A stretch of DNA of 64,000 bases from Sipunculus nudus (taxonomy: Eukaryota; Annelida; Sipuncula; Golfingiida; Sipunculidae): contig CM049310.1 in assembly GCA_026874595.1 (NCBI GenBank), positions 8,678,001 through 8,742,000 on the forward strand, given 5' to 3'. Numbering within the stretch: position 1 is the first letter of the stretch; the number at the start of each line of letters is the position of its first letter. The notes beneath the pieces were generated by a model. It saw only the letters and a list, made by a program, of their open reading frames with translations. It had not been told where the DNA came from and ran no database searches. The position numbers were made by a program, and so were the translations under genes. Of the stretch, positions 26,997 to 41,400 are shown piece by piece.

Positions 26997-29223
26997 CTAT
27001 TAGATATAAACCATTAATTCAAATTAAATAAAATTGTAGTCATCTCTTATAAATTAACTGAAAATCAATCTCTAATCAATAGTTTTGTTTTGTCATGGTT
27101 TTGGATAAAGTACAAATTAAATTGTAAAATTTGCATCCATCCATAAAAGATTTCCTCTGGTTCATTATCCTATTAGATTTGAAATATAAATCTAGGCAAA
27201 ACCCATTTTCATAGTATGACAAATGCTTTATCAGGATTTGAGAGGCTTAAATATGATGGTTAACAGGATGGTAGCCTATGCTTTTCTCTACCAGTAGTTA
27301 CTGGTTGCCTCACTGAGTTCAGACAATAATACAGACTGGCCAAAACCACACTATTCCTTAGTGGCTTCATGTTTACTGGCTTCAGTTCCCACACAGAAAG
27401 GCAACACTGCAATAGTCCTCTGACTTCAGTTGCTTTAATCAATGATTGGTAATGTTAAAACCTCTCCCTGGATGGTTATTAAAAGTAAACTGTAAAATTG
27501 AAACTGCACATCTTTAATTAGTCAACATGATCAAATGTGAGGATGAAGAAAGTCACTAATCAGTTGGTAGTCATTTTCCTGTCAGTATAATAAGCTTACA
27601 TTAATGGTGCAAAAACAGTACTGGATAACATCTAAAATGATCCATAGCACAGATGATGCAGGCACATGACAGTAAAGATAAGAATGTATAATTGAGAGTG
27701 AAATAATTCACTGGTATTTACAAATCTGCTTATTATTAAAATACTATATATACATTATATTCATTCACTATTAAATTCATGAGCTGATACACATATCTAC
27801 TGCGATTTACTGCTAATATCAGGATGCAGTTAGTGTAACTTATCACTAGGCTCTACTTGTTCTAATTCTATTCAACAATAAAAACAATGCTGCAGTTATA
27901 CAAGATTGTTGTATAAATCCTTCACCTGACACATGCAGTAATTCCTAATTAACAGTAACAAACCCTTATTAGCGAACCAAGCATTATACTGGATCTGTTG
28001 AACCAATACTATTTTTTTCTCATATCTTCCTATTGCAATCATTCAATTGGTAGTTTCAAGTGAAACTACAGGAAAAGCCAGCCCTGTCAATATTGGCAAT
28101 ATTTTGTGATATCAATATATTGTCTTCTGTATTTTATCCTATAAATTCTTATCTTGAATGATTGGTAAGTTTTAAAAGATAAATCAAGGCACAGATGTCT
28201 TAAAGATGCTTGTACAAAAACAAGAGACTTTTAAAGAGGTACCCCTTACCTGGAAAGTAGTTGAATGCATACACACATGGTTTCAAAGCCATAAGTGTGT
28301 TATATTGTGTTATAACCATGATATCATCTGTAAGCATGATCTCACCCATAATCTGTGAAGCATTTGATAATGCTGGCTTGATAATTAACTTTTACTGACA
28401 GAGAAAATAATTCTGCACAATACAGGAGTGATGATGACTGCTTTAGCTACAGCAGATTTCCAAGGTCAGGTTTTATATAACTTGGCAGGGTTTTATGTAA
28501 TAACAAGTAACATGTGAATGACATTTTCATCATATTACCAAGGCCTTCATCATTCCACACCTTGATACTGTCATTGGTTGTTGCATCTTTACCATGTTGT
28601 ACTTTATGAGATAACAATGTGTCTAGCAATCACAATAAAACTCCTCACGATTCAGATATTTCCATACTACCAGTAGTCCTAACTGGAACTCAGATCCTTT
28701 CTAAGAGGACCTAACAGAGAGCACCAGAGTCCAACACTTGTATATTATAAAGTATGTTTACATAAGTTTGTAAACCGAAACCCAAAAAATGAAGGCACTG
28801 ACAAGCCCTTGTACTCTACAGAGACCGTCTGTATCAGAGAAATTAAAGACATCTGTATTTACACCTCCCTGGGCTACTTCAAGTGTCTGTATTTGAGAGA
28901 TGCCCTCAGAAGGTTTCCCTGGATTCTTACTGGTAATTTCCCAGGTATTTTTGACATAAGAGCCTGTTAAAAAATTCACTACATTCTATATTGTCCATAA
29001 AGTCCAATCGGCAAGTATGTAAGGTCTGAGATTTACTACACTCATGTCCCTGATATATCTAAATTAAGCTCTGGTTATGAATAGATATAAACATCAGTTA
29101 CCCAGGAGGAGCTTTTGATTGGTGCATACATGCCTCATGAATAATACATTGGTCACAGAATCAAGGTCTGGAATCATGAAGATCTTCATATTTGGGTATT
29201 ATAAAGACAGATATCATACAAAA
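26997..29223. other. Unassigned; may include the 3' UTR of the coiled-coil gene
   Basis: No exon or repeat is clearly supported. A GTAAGG donor-like site follows a short ATG-led minus-strand frame near 28250-28300, but its phase does not fit the candidate exon at 26909-26996. Confidence 0.4.
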
Positions 29224-29451
29224 TTAATATTCAAGCACCTTAGATCTTGGGGTAGGGGAGGGACTGTGTGTCCTGGACAGCATTGTCTGGGATAGATTTT
29301 TCATGCTCTCAGCTAGTCGACTAAACTCCTCCCATTTCTGAGAATGGACTGACGTTTCCAGGTCCTTCAGATGTTCCAGCTCTTTCAATCTCCTCTCCAC
29401 AGCGTGCTGCTGAGCCTTTGCTGATAACATTTCATGATTTTTATCTTCAAG
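29224..29451 (-). CDS. Coiled-coil gene, terminal exon 11
   Basis: The acceptor ATATTGCAG precedes 29451. The exon has 75 codons and a TAA at 29226-29224, from LEDKNHEMLSAKAQQHAVER to a C-terminal SPSPTPRSKVLEY. The helix continues for about 60 residues before a Pro/Ser tail. I could not place a polyadenylation site with confidence. Confidence 0.85.
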   Translation of the reverse strand, partial: LEDKNHEMLSAKAQQHAVERRLKELEHLKDLETSVHSQKWEEFSRLAESMKNLSQTMLSRTHSPSPTPRSKVLEY

Positions 29452-32400
29452 CTGCAATATAACAAATAAATCTTTTCATATTCTATAACAATAAAATAAG
29501 AAATATGGTATTATGCAAATTTGAACATGTAGATCAAAGCATGACAGAAAGGAGGTGTTGCAAATACTTTGAACAGATTGGCTATGATTCAGTTAGAACC
29601 AACAGAGCTTCTTTCATTTACATTGCATGTCTTTGTTGGTGAAATGTATAAACAAGGCCTACAGGCCTAATGCGAACCTGTGCATTGGGAAATACACCAG
29701 GTATAATGCTTCAATGCTGGACCATTACTTTTCATGTATATGAACTATGCAAGTACTAAACATTTTGAATAAGAAACAATTACACAAACATCACTGCTGA
29801 AATTCTGGCATAGGTGCACACAACACTAAAAAGATTGTAGCTGGCACCACCAGTCTTGTATACAACGAAGCTATCAGAGATATATACATAAGCCCAATTT
29901 CAGACTGATATATCAAACCCCTCCTGAGAAAAACGTGTGGAAAAGTCATGGTAGGTGGCGACACCTGTCTTGTGAGCGAGAAAGCCATCAAAGACACATA
30001 GACAGGTCAAAATATAAGGCCAATACATCAAACTAACCTTGAGTCTGATGCATGGGGCTGACCAGGCTTAGGTGAGAAAGGCTGTTGCCCCGAGTGAACT
30101 GTGACAAATTGCTTGCTCAGACTACTGCACTGAGTGAACTCATGACCTGCACCTGGCTAGACTGAGTGAACTTTTGACCTGTACCTGGCCGCACTGAGTG
30201 AACTCTTGACCTATTGCATAATCTGACACAGTTGGCAGTCTGCCAAAGCTATAAATAGAATGCAGCTACAGCACTGAGTAAACTCCTGACCCATACCTGG
30301 TTGCACTGAGTGAACTCTTGACCTGTTGCCTAATCTGATACAGTTGGCAGTCTGCCAAAGCTATAAATAGATCCAGACTGACCTCTAGCCTGTTGCCAAG
30401 TCTGAAACAGTAGCCACACCATTGCATAAGCTCATGCAGGGGCCCTGCCCTGAGGGGCTTGACACCCATGAAGTGATCACATGGTGCCCATGAGGTGTTC
30501 ACATGTCACCCATGAGGTGATCACATGCCATGTGCTTGGCTGCACTGATTGAACTCTTGACCTATATCTGGCTGCACTGAATGAACTGTTGATCTGTTCC
30601 CAAATCTGAAACAGTTGGCAGTTTCACATCCTATTTAAAGATACAGATTCAATCTTGGCCTGTTGGTATATCTGTTTACACATACTGAAAGACTTTGGTT
30701 AAAATTTCTTTTTTCAAGCCGACATATTCATAAACTTTTTATCAAAATATCTAGAATAATAAAAGATGCAGTACTTTCATTGTTAAAGGTCCAATAGTTC
30801 TGCCAAAAATCATTCTAGTAAACTTGAACAAAGGCCACCTAAGAATAATTTTTGTGCAATGTTACAGAAGATATAATTGAAATAATAATTTTGTAGAAGA
30901 ACACTATTGCAGTCCTCAGTTTGAAAAAGACATAATAATGGCCATAAGACCAACTTAAGCTTTTCACAACTCAACCAAAAAATCAACAAACTCAGTATAT
31001 TCTGATATGATTGAAAGAACCATGTCCTAGGATAATTCTTTTGAAAAATTGGACAATTCAACTTGACAGTTTCACCATTAAGCTGAAAGAGGCTAAATTT
31101 ATGAGGTTTTTTGCCCATAAAAAACAGGTCAATGTAGGTGGCACCACTAAATCTACAACTTCAAATATGAGTCATGTGACCAACATTTGCACAATACCTG
31201 GTAATGCTACCTTCTGTCATTTCTAAGAGTACTATGTCAGTATGCTTACTTGGCCAAATGACTGTTCAAATTTGTGTAACTCCACTAAAATTCATCAAAT
31301 GCAAACCATTTGAACAAACTTGAGAGGGCTTGCCTCTGGAATCATTTATGTAAAATATTTAACAATTTGGCTGGACCGTCTACAAGAAGACAACTTTTAA
31401 AATATTGTCAGCTTTTTCCTTATAAAATCTAAGTAAATGCAGAAAGTAAAAAAATAAGCTGAATCCCACAAAATTTGATATGTGACAGATTATTGCATAA
31501 AATCTGGGAATTGTAGCTATCGCTATTCCTGAGAAATTATGGATTAATGTACAGATGACCAATGACCCCCGTACAAAAATAGGTCAATTCAGGTGGTGCC
31601 ACCAATACCTGAATTTCATATATGACTCATGTGACCAACACTGGCAAAAAATTTGGTGATGATAGCTCTGGCTGTTTCTGAGACTATCATTTTAGTATGC
31701 TTTTTTGGACAGATGACTTAGTTCAACTTGCTGAACAAAATTGAGGGAGATGGTATGAAAGATTATTTCTGTGAAACATTTAACAATTTGGCTTGAGTGT
31801 TTCGGAGGAGAAGATTTTTAAAGTTTTTTTTAGCTTTTTCTTTATAATATTTAAGAAAATGCAGTTAGAAAAAAATAAAAAAAATCCGATATAGTTTTTT
31901 GGATGACTGATTATTTGGAAAAAATTTGGTGATGCTAGCTCCTGCCGTTTTTGAGATAGCTATGGTTAAGATGGCTAATTTTTTGCATTAAATTTCATGA
32001 TGCTAGCTCCAATCATTTACGTACAGAAGACAAATGCCGCCGTATTAGTTCACAGGTTCACTAAAAATTAATACAGATGCATATTGAATGCAAAATTGTA
32101 ATACAGATACATCTCACTGATGGCAAAATCTTGAATTAATTTGACTATGGATACCAATTATTTATAATCCATGTACAGCCATCTTTATATACCCACAGAG
32201 AGCTGTATAGCTGTGATTGTAAACACTGCCTGGCATCAGGAATATCTAAAATTCATAAATCTACATTTTTTAAAAGCTTTTAAAAAACATTCTTGTCAAT
32301 ATTAGGTAACCATAGATAACCTGAAATCTAAATGTCTAGAGGCATGATGTAATAAATGCTGATAAACTGGTGCCAGTCAAGATGTATCTAGATGTATCTG

Positions 32401-35400
32401 TGTATCTGCTTCACACAGCTAGCATATATGGTAAAATGACTCAATTGAACCTTTATAATTCAGCCAAAATTCAATCTTTGGAACCATAAAAGACAATTAT
32501 TATAAGAATTATTCAGGGGATTATTCTTGTAAAATATTAAACAAATTGGCCTCAGTAGGTCAGTCAAAACAAATTTTACAGGTTTATAACTCATATGGGA
32601 AAATACAGCAAAATGGCTAAGTTAAGCTTCCCATAACTCAGCCAAAAATCACTGAACCAAAACCATTTGAACAAACTTGAATTATCAACATCTAAGGATA
32701 ATTAATGTGTGAGATTTAAGAATTTGGCCCAGTGGTTTTTGAGGAGAAGATCTTTGTAGCCACTGAGCTAAAATGGGCTGTTACAGCATATGACTAAATT
32801 CAGCTTCCCATAACTCAGCCAAAAGTCACAGAACTTAGACCATTTGAACAAATTTCAGAAAGCACTACCCTAGGATCATTTCTGTGCAATATTAAACTAT
32901 TTGGCCATATGGTTTCAAAGAAGAAGTTTTTTGTAGCCCTCAGTATGATACGGGCACTGATGACCCCCGTACAAAAAAGGTTGATGCAGGTGGCGCCACC
33001 AATACCTCAATTTCAGATATGTCTCATGTGAACAACATTGGCATAAAATTTGGTGATGATAGCTCCAGCCTTTTCTGAGATTGTAATTTTAGTATGCTTT
33101 TATGGACAGATGACTAAGTTCAAATTCCTGTAACTCGGCCAAAAATCACCGAACTTAAACCATTCGAACAAACTTGAGAAAGATTATTCCAGGAATCATT
33201 TCTGTAAAATATTAGACAATTTGGCTGGACATTTTTGGAGAAGAAGATTTTTAAAGCTTTTTTAGCTTTTTCCCTATAAAACCTAAGAAAAATGCAGTTA
33301 GCCAAAAAATAAGCAATATCCGATATAGTTTTTTAGATGACTAATGTTTTGCATAAAATTTCGTGATGCTACCTCTTGCCATTTTCAAGATAGTATGGGT
33401 TAACGTACAGACGACGGACGAAGGCCGACGGACGACGCCACACCATCGCATAAGCTCACAGGTTCCCTAAAAAGAAATCAGGAATATATATGTAAAATTA
33501 TTACGGATGCATACTGAATGCAAAATTAAAATTCAGATATATCTCATTGATGGCAAATTCTTGAATTAAGTTGAGTAGGGATACCAATAATTTATAATCC
33601 ACGTACAGTTGTCTTTATATAGCCACAGAGAGCTGAATATCCATGATTGTAACATTGCCTGGTATGATGAATAACTTAAATCATATATCTAAATTTTTTA
33701 AAAGCTTTTAAAAAAACTTTCTTGTCAATATTAACCAAAGATTACCTGAAATCTAAATGTCTAGTGGCATGATGTAATAGATGCTGATAAACTGGTGCCA
33801 GGCTAGATGTAACAGCATAACACAGCTAACGTATATGGTAAAATGACTCGATTCAATCTCCATAATTCAGCCAAAAATTATTCATGTGGAACCATTTATG
33901 ACAATTATTATAAGAATGATTGTAGGGATTATTCTTGTAAAATATTTAACAAACTGGCTTCAGTGGCATCAGTCAAAAAATATTTCACAGGTTTATAACT
34001 CATATAGGAAGATACAGCAAACTGGCTAAGTTCAGCTTCCTGTAACTCAACCAAAAAGGACTGAACCAAAACCATTTGAACAAACTTAAATTATCAACAT
34101 CTGAGGATAATTAATGTGTGAAATTTAAGAATTTGGCCAAGTGGTTTTTGAGGAGAAGATCTTTGTAGCCACTGAGCTAAAATCGGCTGTTATGGCATAT
34201 GACTAAATTCAGCTTCCCATAACTTAGCCAAAAGTCAATGAAAAGAGACCATTTGAAAAAACTTCAGAAGGCACTACCCTAGGATCATTTCTGTGCGATA
34301 TTAAACATTTTGGCCATATGGTTTCAGAGAAGAAGTTTTTTGTAGCCCTCAGTGTGATACAGGCACTGATGACCCCGTACAAAAAAGGCCGATGCAGGTG
34401 GCGCCACCAATACCTCAATTTCAGATATGTCTCATGTGAACAACATTGGCATAAAATTTGGTGATGATAGCTCCAGCCGTTTCTGAGATTTAAATTTTAA
34501 TATGCTTTTTTGCACAGTTAACAAAGTTCAACCTCCTGTAACTTGGCCAAAAATCTCCGAACTGGAACCATTCGAACAAACTTGAGAAAGATTGTTCCAG
34601 GGATCATTTCTGTGAAATATTGTTGGACAATTTGGCTGGACAGTTTCGGAGAAGAAGATTTTTAAAGCTTTTTTAGCTTTTTCCCTATAAAATCTAAGAA
34701 AATGCAGTTAGAAAAAAAATAAACAAAATCCGATATAGTTTTTTGGATGACTGATTATTTGCAAAAAAATTGGTGATGCTAGCTCCTGCCGTTTTTGAGA
34801 TAGCTATGGTTAACGTACAGACGACGGACGACACCGCACCGTCGCATAAGCTCACAGGTTCGCTAAAAACAGCCTGGTTGGCTATAATTCAGGTAACATA
34901 GCCCCCTACAAAAAAAATATTTACATTAGGAATGTAATGAAAATAATGCAACAACGATAAAATGATGACTTATAATCAGGGAGAGTGTAGGGTGGTAATC
35001 CAAAATAACAAAAACAGTGCTATGAGATAACAGTGACTGCGATGACCATGAGATAATCAATTCATGTATGTGAGATTAGTTAATGACAATGCATTGACTA
35101 TGAGATAATCAATTCATGTATGTGAGATTAGTTATTGACAGTGTGATGACCATGAGATACTGTGGTTGCCTTTTTGTTCGCGAGGGTTTTAATTTCGTGA
35201 TATTCGCGAATGGAAAATAATCGCGAAAAAATGAAGCCCTCGGGAATAACTGGCCAATTGAGTGTGTCCTTCATATTTAGTGTAGCCAATACTTGTATGG
35301 GAATAGGTTAGAACAGTAAGAAATTTTATAATAAGATACATCCATGCAGGTATCGGGAAAACGTTCCCTTAAATTTGAGCTAAACTACCTGTGCTGTGTG

Positions 35401-38400
35401 TACGGGCCCATCGTTATATGAGAAGAATATCACAAACTCATGACTAATTTTCCTTTTATAATACACACAGGTATGGATTTACCAAAGATTTGATATAGGT
35501 TCTGGCGAGATCGCGAAACTGAAACCCTCGCGAAACATTTAAAATGGAGAAATCGCAAAATTTCTGCCTCGCGAATATGAAGCCAACCACAGTAATCAAT
35601 TCATGTATGTGAGGTTAGTTATTGACAGTGTGATGACCATGAGATAATCAATTCATGTATGTAAAATTAGTTAGTGACAGTGTGATAACCATGAGATAAT
35701 CAATTCATGTATGTGAGATTAGTTATTGACAGTGTGATGACCATGAGATAATCAATTCATGTATGTGAGATTAGTTATTGACAGTGTGATGACCATGAGA
35801 TAATCAATTCATGTATGTGAGATTAGTTATTGACAGTGTGATGAACATGAGATAATCAATTCATGTATGTGAGGTTAGTTATTGACAGTGTGATGACCAT
35901 GAGATAATCAATACATGTTGTGAGATTAGTTATTGACAGTGTGATGATCCTGAGATAATCAATTCATGTATGTGAGATTAGTTATTGACAGTGTGATGAC
36001 CATGAGATAATCAATTCATGTATGTGAGATTAGTTAATGACAGTGCAATGACCATGAGATAATCAATTCATGTATGTGAGATTAGTTATTGACAGTGTGA
36101 TGACCATGAGATAATCAATTCATGTATGTGAGATTAGTTACTGACAGTGTGATGACCATGAGATAATCAATTCATGTATGTGAGATTAGTTAATGACAGT
36201 GCAATGACCATGAGATAATCAATTCATGTATTTGAGATTAGTTATTGACAGTGTGATGACCATGAGATAATCAATTCATGTATGTTATGTGAGATTAGTT
36301 ATTGACAGTGTGATGACCATGAGATAATCAATTAATGTATGTGAGATTAGTTATTGACAGTGTGATGAACATGAGATAATCAATTCATGTATGTGAGATT
36401 AGTTATTGACAGTGTGATGACCATGAGATAATCAATTCATGTATGTGAGATTAGTTATTGACCTGTTTCTGCAGGTCTGCTACATGGTCGACCAGGAGCA
36501 TTTTATCTCTCCTGAGCTGTGAGTTTTCTGCCTCCAATGACTGGTTGATCCCGCTGACCTCCATCAGTTTGCTCTGGGTTGTGTTAGCATTAAGTTCTGT
36601 TGATGTGGTGACCTGTTCTTGTTTGGTAAGCTGAAACAATTGAAAACGGCAAACTGACATTGTTTTTCTGAAAGGGCTTGACATATACACAGTTTTCAAG
36701 TGTTCTAGAAGATTATATATCCTGATAATGAATTATAAAAGATTAAAAATCAAAGCAAACAAAGTTTTTAAAAAAATTAAAGGATATTTGTTGCTCCAGC
36801 CATGCTTTATGGATGCATCTGCTCCAGGTGAAAACTGTTTTATTCTAACAGTGAAAAGAAGCTGAAGCCAAATAGATGTGGTCGGACAATGGTCCTCAGA
36901 GGGCCTTGTATTTCTAGTAGGGCTGGACTAGTTTACATATGGTGAAAAGTTTAGGTTAAAGTTGAAAAATATGAAAAAACAGAAACAGCTAGGTTTTTAT
37001 CCATATGCATGAGGGAATAAAATCCTACTGGTTCAAATAATATTATTAAAGATATGTCTGAAAAAACGTTAGCAATAGAAAATCACCGATTTACTCTGTT
37101 GGCTATATTTGATTTAGAGCAAGTCTGTATTTCGAAAGGTCAAAAGCCCTCATAGGCACCAATGATCCCTGTGAATTTGAGAAAGATTAAGCATTTTCTT
37201 GTTGAAATACTGGGTATAAAAGAAAATCAATGATTGTGCTCTGGAGGCCATATTGGAATTCCGACAGGTCTACAATTCAATAAAGCCCTTATAGGTACCA
37301 TTCATCTCTGTGTAAATGATAAAGATCAAACACAGGGTTCATACACTTATGAGAAAAATTTCAAGCACTTTTCAAGCACTTTTCAAGGACCTTAAACTTT
37401 TTTCAAGGATATCAAAATTTATGGAAGGTCAGTGCTCCTTCACCCATGCATGTTGCCGACATCGAAAGTCTTGAAACACAAAATGGAAAATAACATTTAT
37501 AATGAGGAGATGGACCATATAGTTTGATAAAAAAGGCTAGGAAAGGTAAATTAAGTAATAATTATAAGGAAATGATTAAGAAAAGTAACAAATTTAACCG
37601 AAATCTACACTAACAGCAACTGAAGCGCCTGTGATTTACCCTTCGTTATATTGCCATACGCGGTTTAATACAGAACGGGCCATTTTTTTAAAGTAACATT
37701 CAAAATGATCACTCATCTTTGGCATGACCTTGACAGATTTAACTAATCTGATAACAATGGTCTAAAACCTATAATATCTTGAATGGGGGCTCTGTGATTC
37801 GCCGACTAGCTCAAACTTCAGCAAATTATATGCTCCGGCACGAGGAGTGCCGAAAAACTACGACGGTTTGGCAATCAACAATTTGGGGATTTTCATTCAA
37901 GTTTTCAACAGCAAAAAATCAATAAAAGCCTGTAATATGTTACCCTTATACAATATTTGGGTATACTATTATGAAATTATTCAAAACAATACAAGGCAAA
38001 CTTCGTATCAGCACGTTTAATATAACGACCTTGTCGTGCACGAGGTTTCTGCCGTTTACCGCCAAGGCAACTGCTGCACGTGTCAACAAATGGCCGGGCA
38101 ACACCTGTGAAGGTCATTATCTAACGTTCAAAGACGCAGCCAGATTTCTATTCAAACCTGTCCAATATTTGATTAAAAATAACAATGTGAAATCTTATTT
38201 TAAAAAAAAACTTATTTGTGAGCTTTATGCAATCGTTATACAGGGCAAGGAGGGGGCCGATGCTGGAAGTTGTATATGTCGCTGATCACTCTTTAAATTG
38301 CCAGCGTACTACGCTTACAAACAGCTATCACACTGCAACAAAAATGTGATTTCCCCCATGGATCCATGCCTTTTACAAACTGACGACAAAGTATGTGAAT

Positions 38401-41400
38401 ATACGTCAGTACCTGCCAAAAATCTTAACCTATTTCGGACAAACAGTATTTGTCTTTATTTGGATTGACCCCGCATGAAAACTGTATTTCGCTGATCAGT
38501 GGTCTTAGTGAGCTAACAAATGATGATCACAGCGCGTACACGTGGAATGCGCAGGTACCAAGAAATAAAAAACACAACCCGTGGGTAAACTAAATAAAAA
38601 CCCATTAACCAAAACAAAGTCGGCTCCTGTTCTTTGGGGAAATAAGACCCCTCTGATACCAATGTAAAACGTAAACTTGATTTAAACAACATATTCTACT
38701 GAACGAATAAGTTTTATATTATTATCAGCCCTCAGATTCGAATAGTTCCCATCATGTATTTTTCACACATTTTATTCCCCTGGTTTGATCCCAGATAATT
38801 ATTTCAGTTGGACAGATCTTCTCAATAGCTATATTAATAATCTCTGTAGTATTACATTTCAATTTGAATTATAAATCTTGCAAAAATACTAACGTTAACT
38901 CGCCTAGCGTGTATTGAGTTTTCAATTACAGATCTTTTATACGTACCTCAGAAGAAATCTCCATGATCTTTACAGTAAAGCAGCTCACTTACTATATGAT
39001 AAGAATGGTTATTACTCTCATATGTTTACTTGTTACATCGTCACTTTCACCGTCCAGTCTCATTATCATCCACGACTGGGTTCATTCTATACCATACATT
39101 TGATTGAAATAGAAATGCCAGAAAGTCGATATTAAAATACAAGGTATGCATAAACACAACATACACCAAACTCTTTCACAAAATTTTATTTTTCAAGCAC
39201 TTTTCCAAACCACCCTTTCTTTTTAAGCACTTTTCAAGCCCTTGAAAATGAAATGACCAAACTCAAGCACTTTTCAAGGTTTTCAAGGTGCGTACAAACA
39301 CTGAAGCATGTTGTTGTTGAAAATCGTGCACGAAAGAAAATCAGCAATTGGGCTGAGGTGGCCATACTGGAATTTTGACAGGTCTTTAATTCAATAGGTC
39401 TGGAGCCCTCAAATGTACCAATCATCCCTGTGAATTTGGGAAAGCTGAAGAATGTTGTTGTTATCTTGTGCACGAAAGAAAATCAGCTATTTGGCTGCGG
39501 CAGCCATATTGGAATCCTTACAGGTCTGTAATTCAATAGGTCTGGAGCCCTCGTATATACCAATCATCCCTGTGAATTTTAGAGAGCTGAAGTTTGTTGT
39601 TGTTGAGTGATCGCACATGAAGGAAAATCAGTGATTGGGCTGTGGTGACCATATTTGATTTCCAGCAGGTCTGAAATTCAATAGGTCTGGAGCCCTTGTA
39701 TGTTCCAATTATCCCTGTGAATTTTGGAAAGCTTAAGTACGTCGTTATTGATTTATCTTGCATGAAAGAAAGTGTTACTGATGGAAGGATGGAAAGACGT
39801 AAGTATGGAAGGACAGACAGACACAGTGACCACAATAGGGCACCAATTGTCAAGTGGGGCCCTAATAACTTGTTTTGAGCACTGCTAGGGTCTCTGATGT
39901 CCAAGTAGCTTCTATACAGGAAAAAAAAGGATACTAATTTTATCTGGTGCCAGATTTTCTAAAATTATTTCTCATGTTGCATGTTCACAGGAAACAATGG
40001 GTATCCACCTGATCTATGTAATTTTTTAGGTCTTTTTTTGCCAATACTTTGATCAAAATATTAAGCAGGACTCCAATTTGAAATTGATTCATTGTCTATA
40101 GTTTACTGCAAATGTTCCATATTAACTGTGCTTAATTACTATTTTCAGTGATTTACTTGGATATGCTATGACTTTTTTAATCATGCAAAAGAATGAAAAG
40201 TGATAGTAATATTTCAGGAGATTGGTGCAATTACCATAAATGGTATCAACTAAAAGTGGCAACACTGTTCACATATGAGTAGCTTTTGTGTAAGAAGAGT
40301 ACCTACCTGTTCCATATAGTGCTTCAGCCTTTCCTGTTCATGTTTGAGTAGTTCTTTGGTTTGCTGCAGTTCAAACTGGAGTTTCTTCTCTCTCTCTTTG
40401 GTCTCCAGCAAATCAGTAATATTGAAGTTGCGTCTAGTCTCCTGATTTTCACGCAGGTCTCTCTCCTACAAACATACAACATACAACATAGTTACAGCTC
40501 ATAGTATACTGAAAATTATTATTGAAAAAATGTACAAATCCCATTTAACTGTGTGGCAGATTTATTTCAATTTAATAAAATAAATCCCCTTTAATTTCTA
40601 GTGATTATGTAAAATTTGATGCTATATTATCATAAATTTGATTTATAATGGGATTATTAATTGTAATTTCTTTTAATTAGCTTTATATCACTTACTAAAT
40701 AATAATAAGTTCATTTATTTCTTCAAAGAAACCATAACCATTTAGGCTTAAACCAAACTTACTTAAAGAAAATTAACTTCAAATTAACATTTTTGAATGA
40801 ACTTCTGTCCAAACTTCACACTTGCAACTATTAGTTTTTACATGATACTGTGCTCATACCACACTTGTAATTGACTCCATTGTACTATAGAAAGACCTAA
40901 AAATTGTCCAACCCTTTTGAGAATCAAATTAAAACATTTGAGAACTAGAATATGGGTAGTCGACAAGCGACTACGTGTATCCGCCAAAATCAGAGGAGGA
41001 CGGGTGAAGTGAGGCATGGTTTGAGTGGCAGGGGAAATAGAATTACATGTTACATATTAGAATGGATCTCTGCCACATAAACATGATTGTAGGTGGTGCC
41101 ACCTGTTATTTGAACCAGAAACTATCCAAGATGTATACACATGCAAAATTTCAGGTGGAAAAGTCAAACCACTGCAGCGATGAGTGATTATATCCCACAG
41201 CAGACAAACAGATGGATGCTGTGCAAAAATAGCTGCAGGTGGCGCCACAATTTTTGCGTATGTTATAAAGCTATCCAAGGGCTACATTTGTGTAAAATTT
41301 TTTTTCCTGATTGGTCAAACTAGTCCGGAGATATAAGCATTAATGTCTGCAGCGTGAACGTGAATGAAGCTGGCGCCACCTGTCATAAAATCAAGAAAGC

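Larger units (their letters stand above)
29652..34866 (+). mobile_element. Family 2 composite in intron 10 of the coiled-coil gene
   Basis: It starts with the same head as the 17.07 kb copy (palindrome 29655-29668, GCGAACCTGTG 29672-29682). It then has the GAGTGAACTCTTGACCT array, a partial unit and two full 1.4-kb units, and ends CACAGGTTCGCTAAAAA at 34853-34869. Extra internal tails occur at 32051 and 33457. Perfect GGTGGCGCCACC at 32989 and 34397. Confidence 0.75.

Noticed and set aside
35030-36462. CRISPR-like regular repeat spacing
   Set aside because: The whole 52-bp unit is repeated with no unique spacers, in a eukaryotic intron; it is a minisatellite.
37971-38285. 104-codon frame inside the hAT-like element as a transposase fragment
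   Set aside because: No catalytic residues or domain recognisable; it is too short and shows no similarity I can name.
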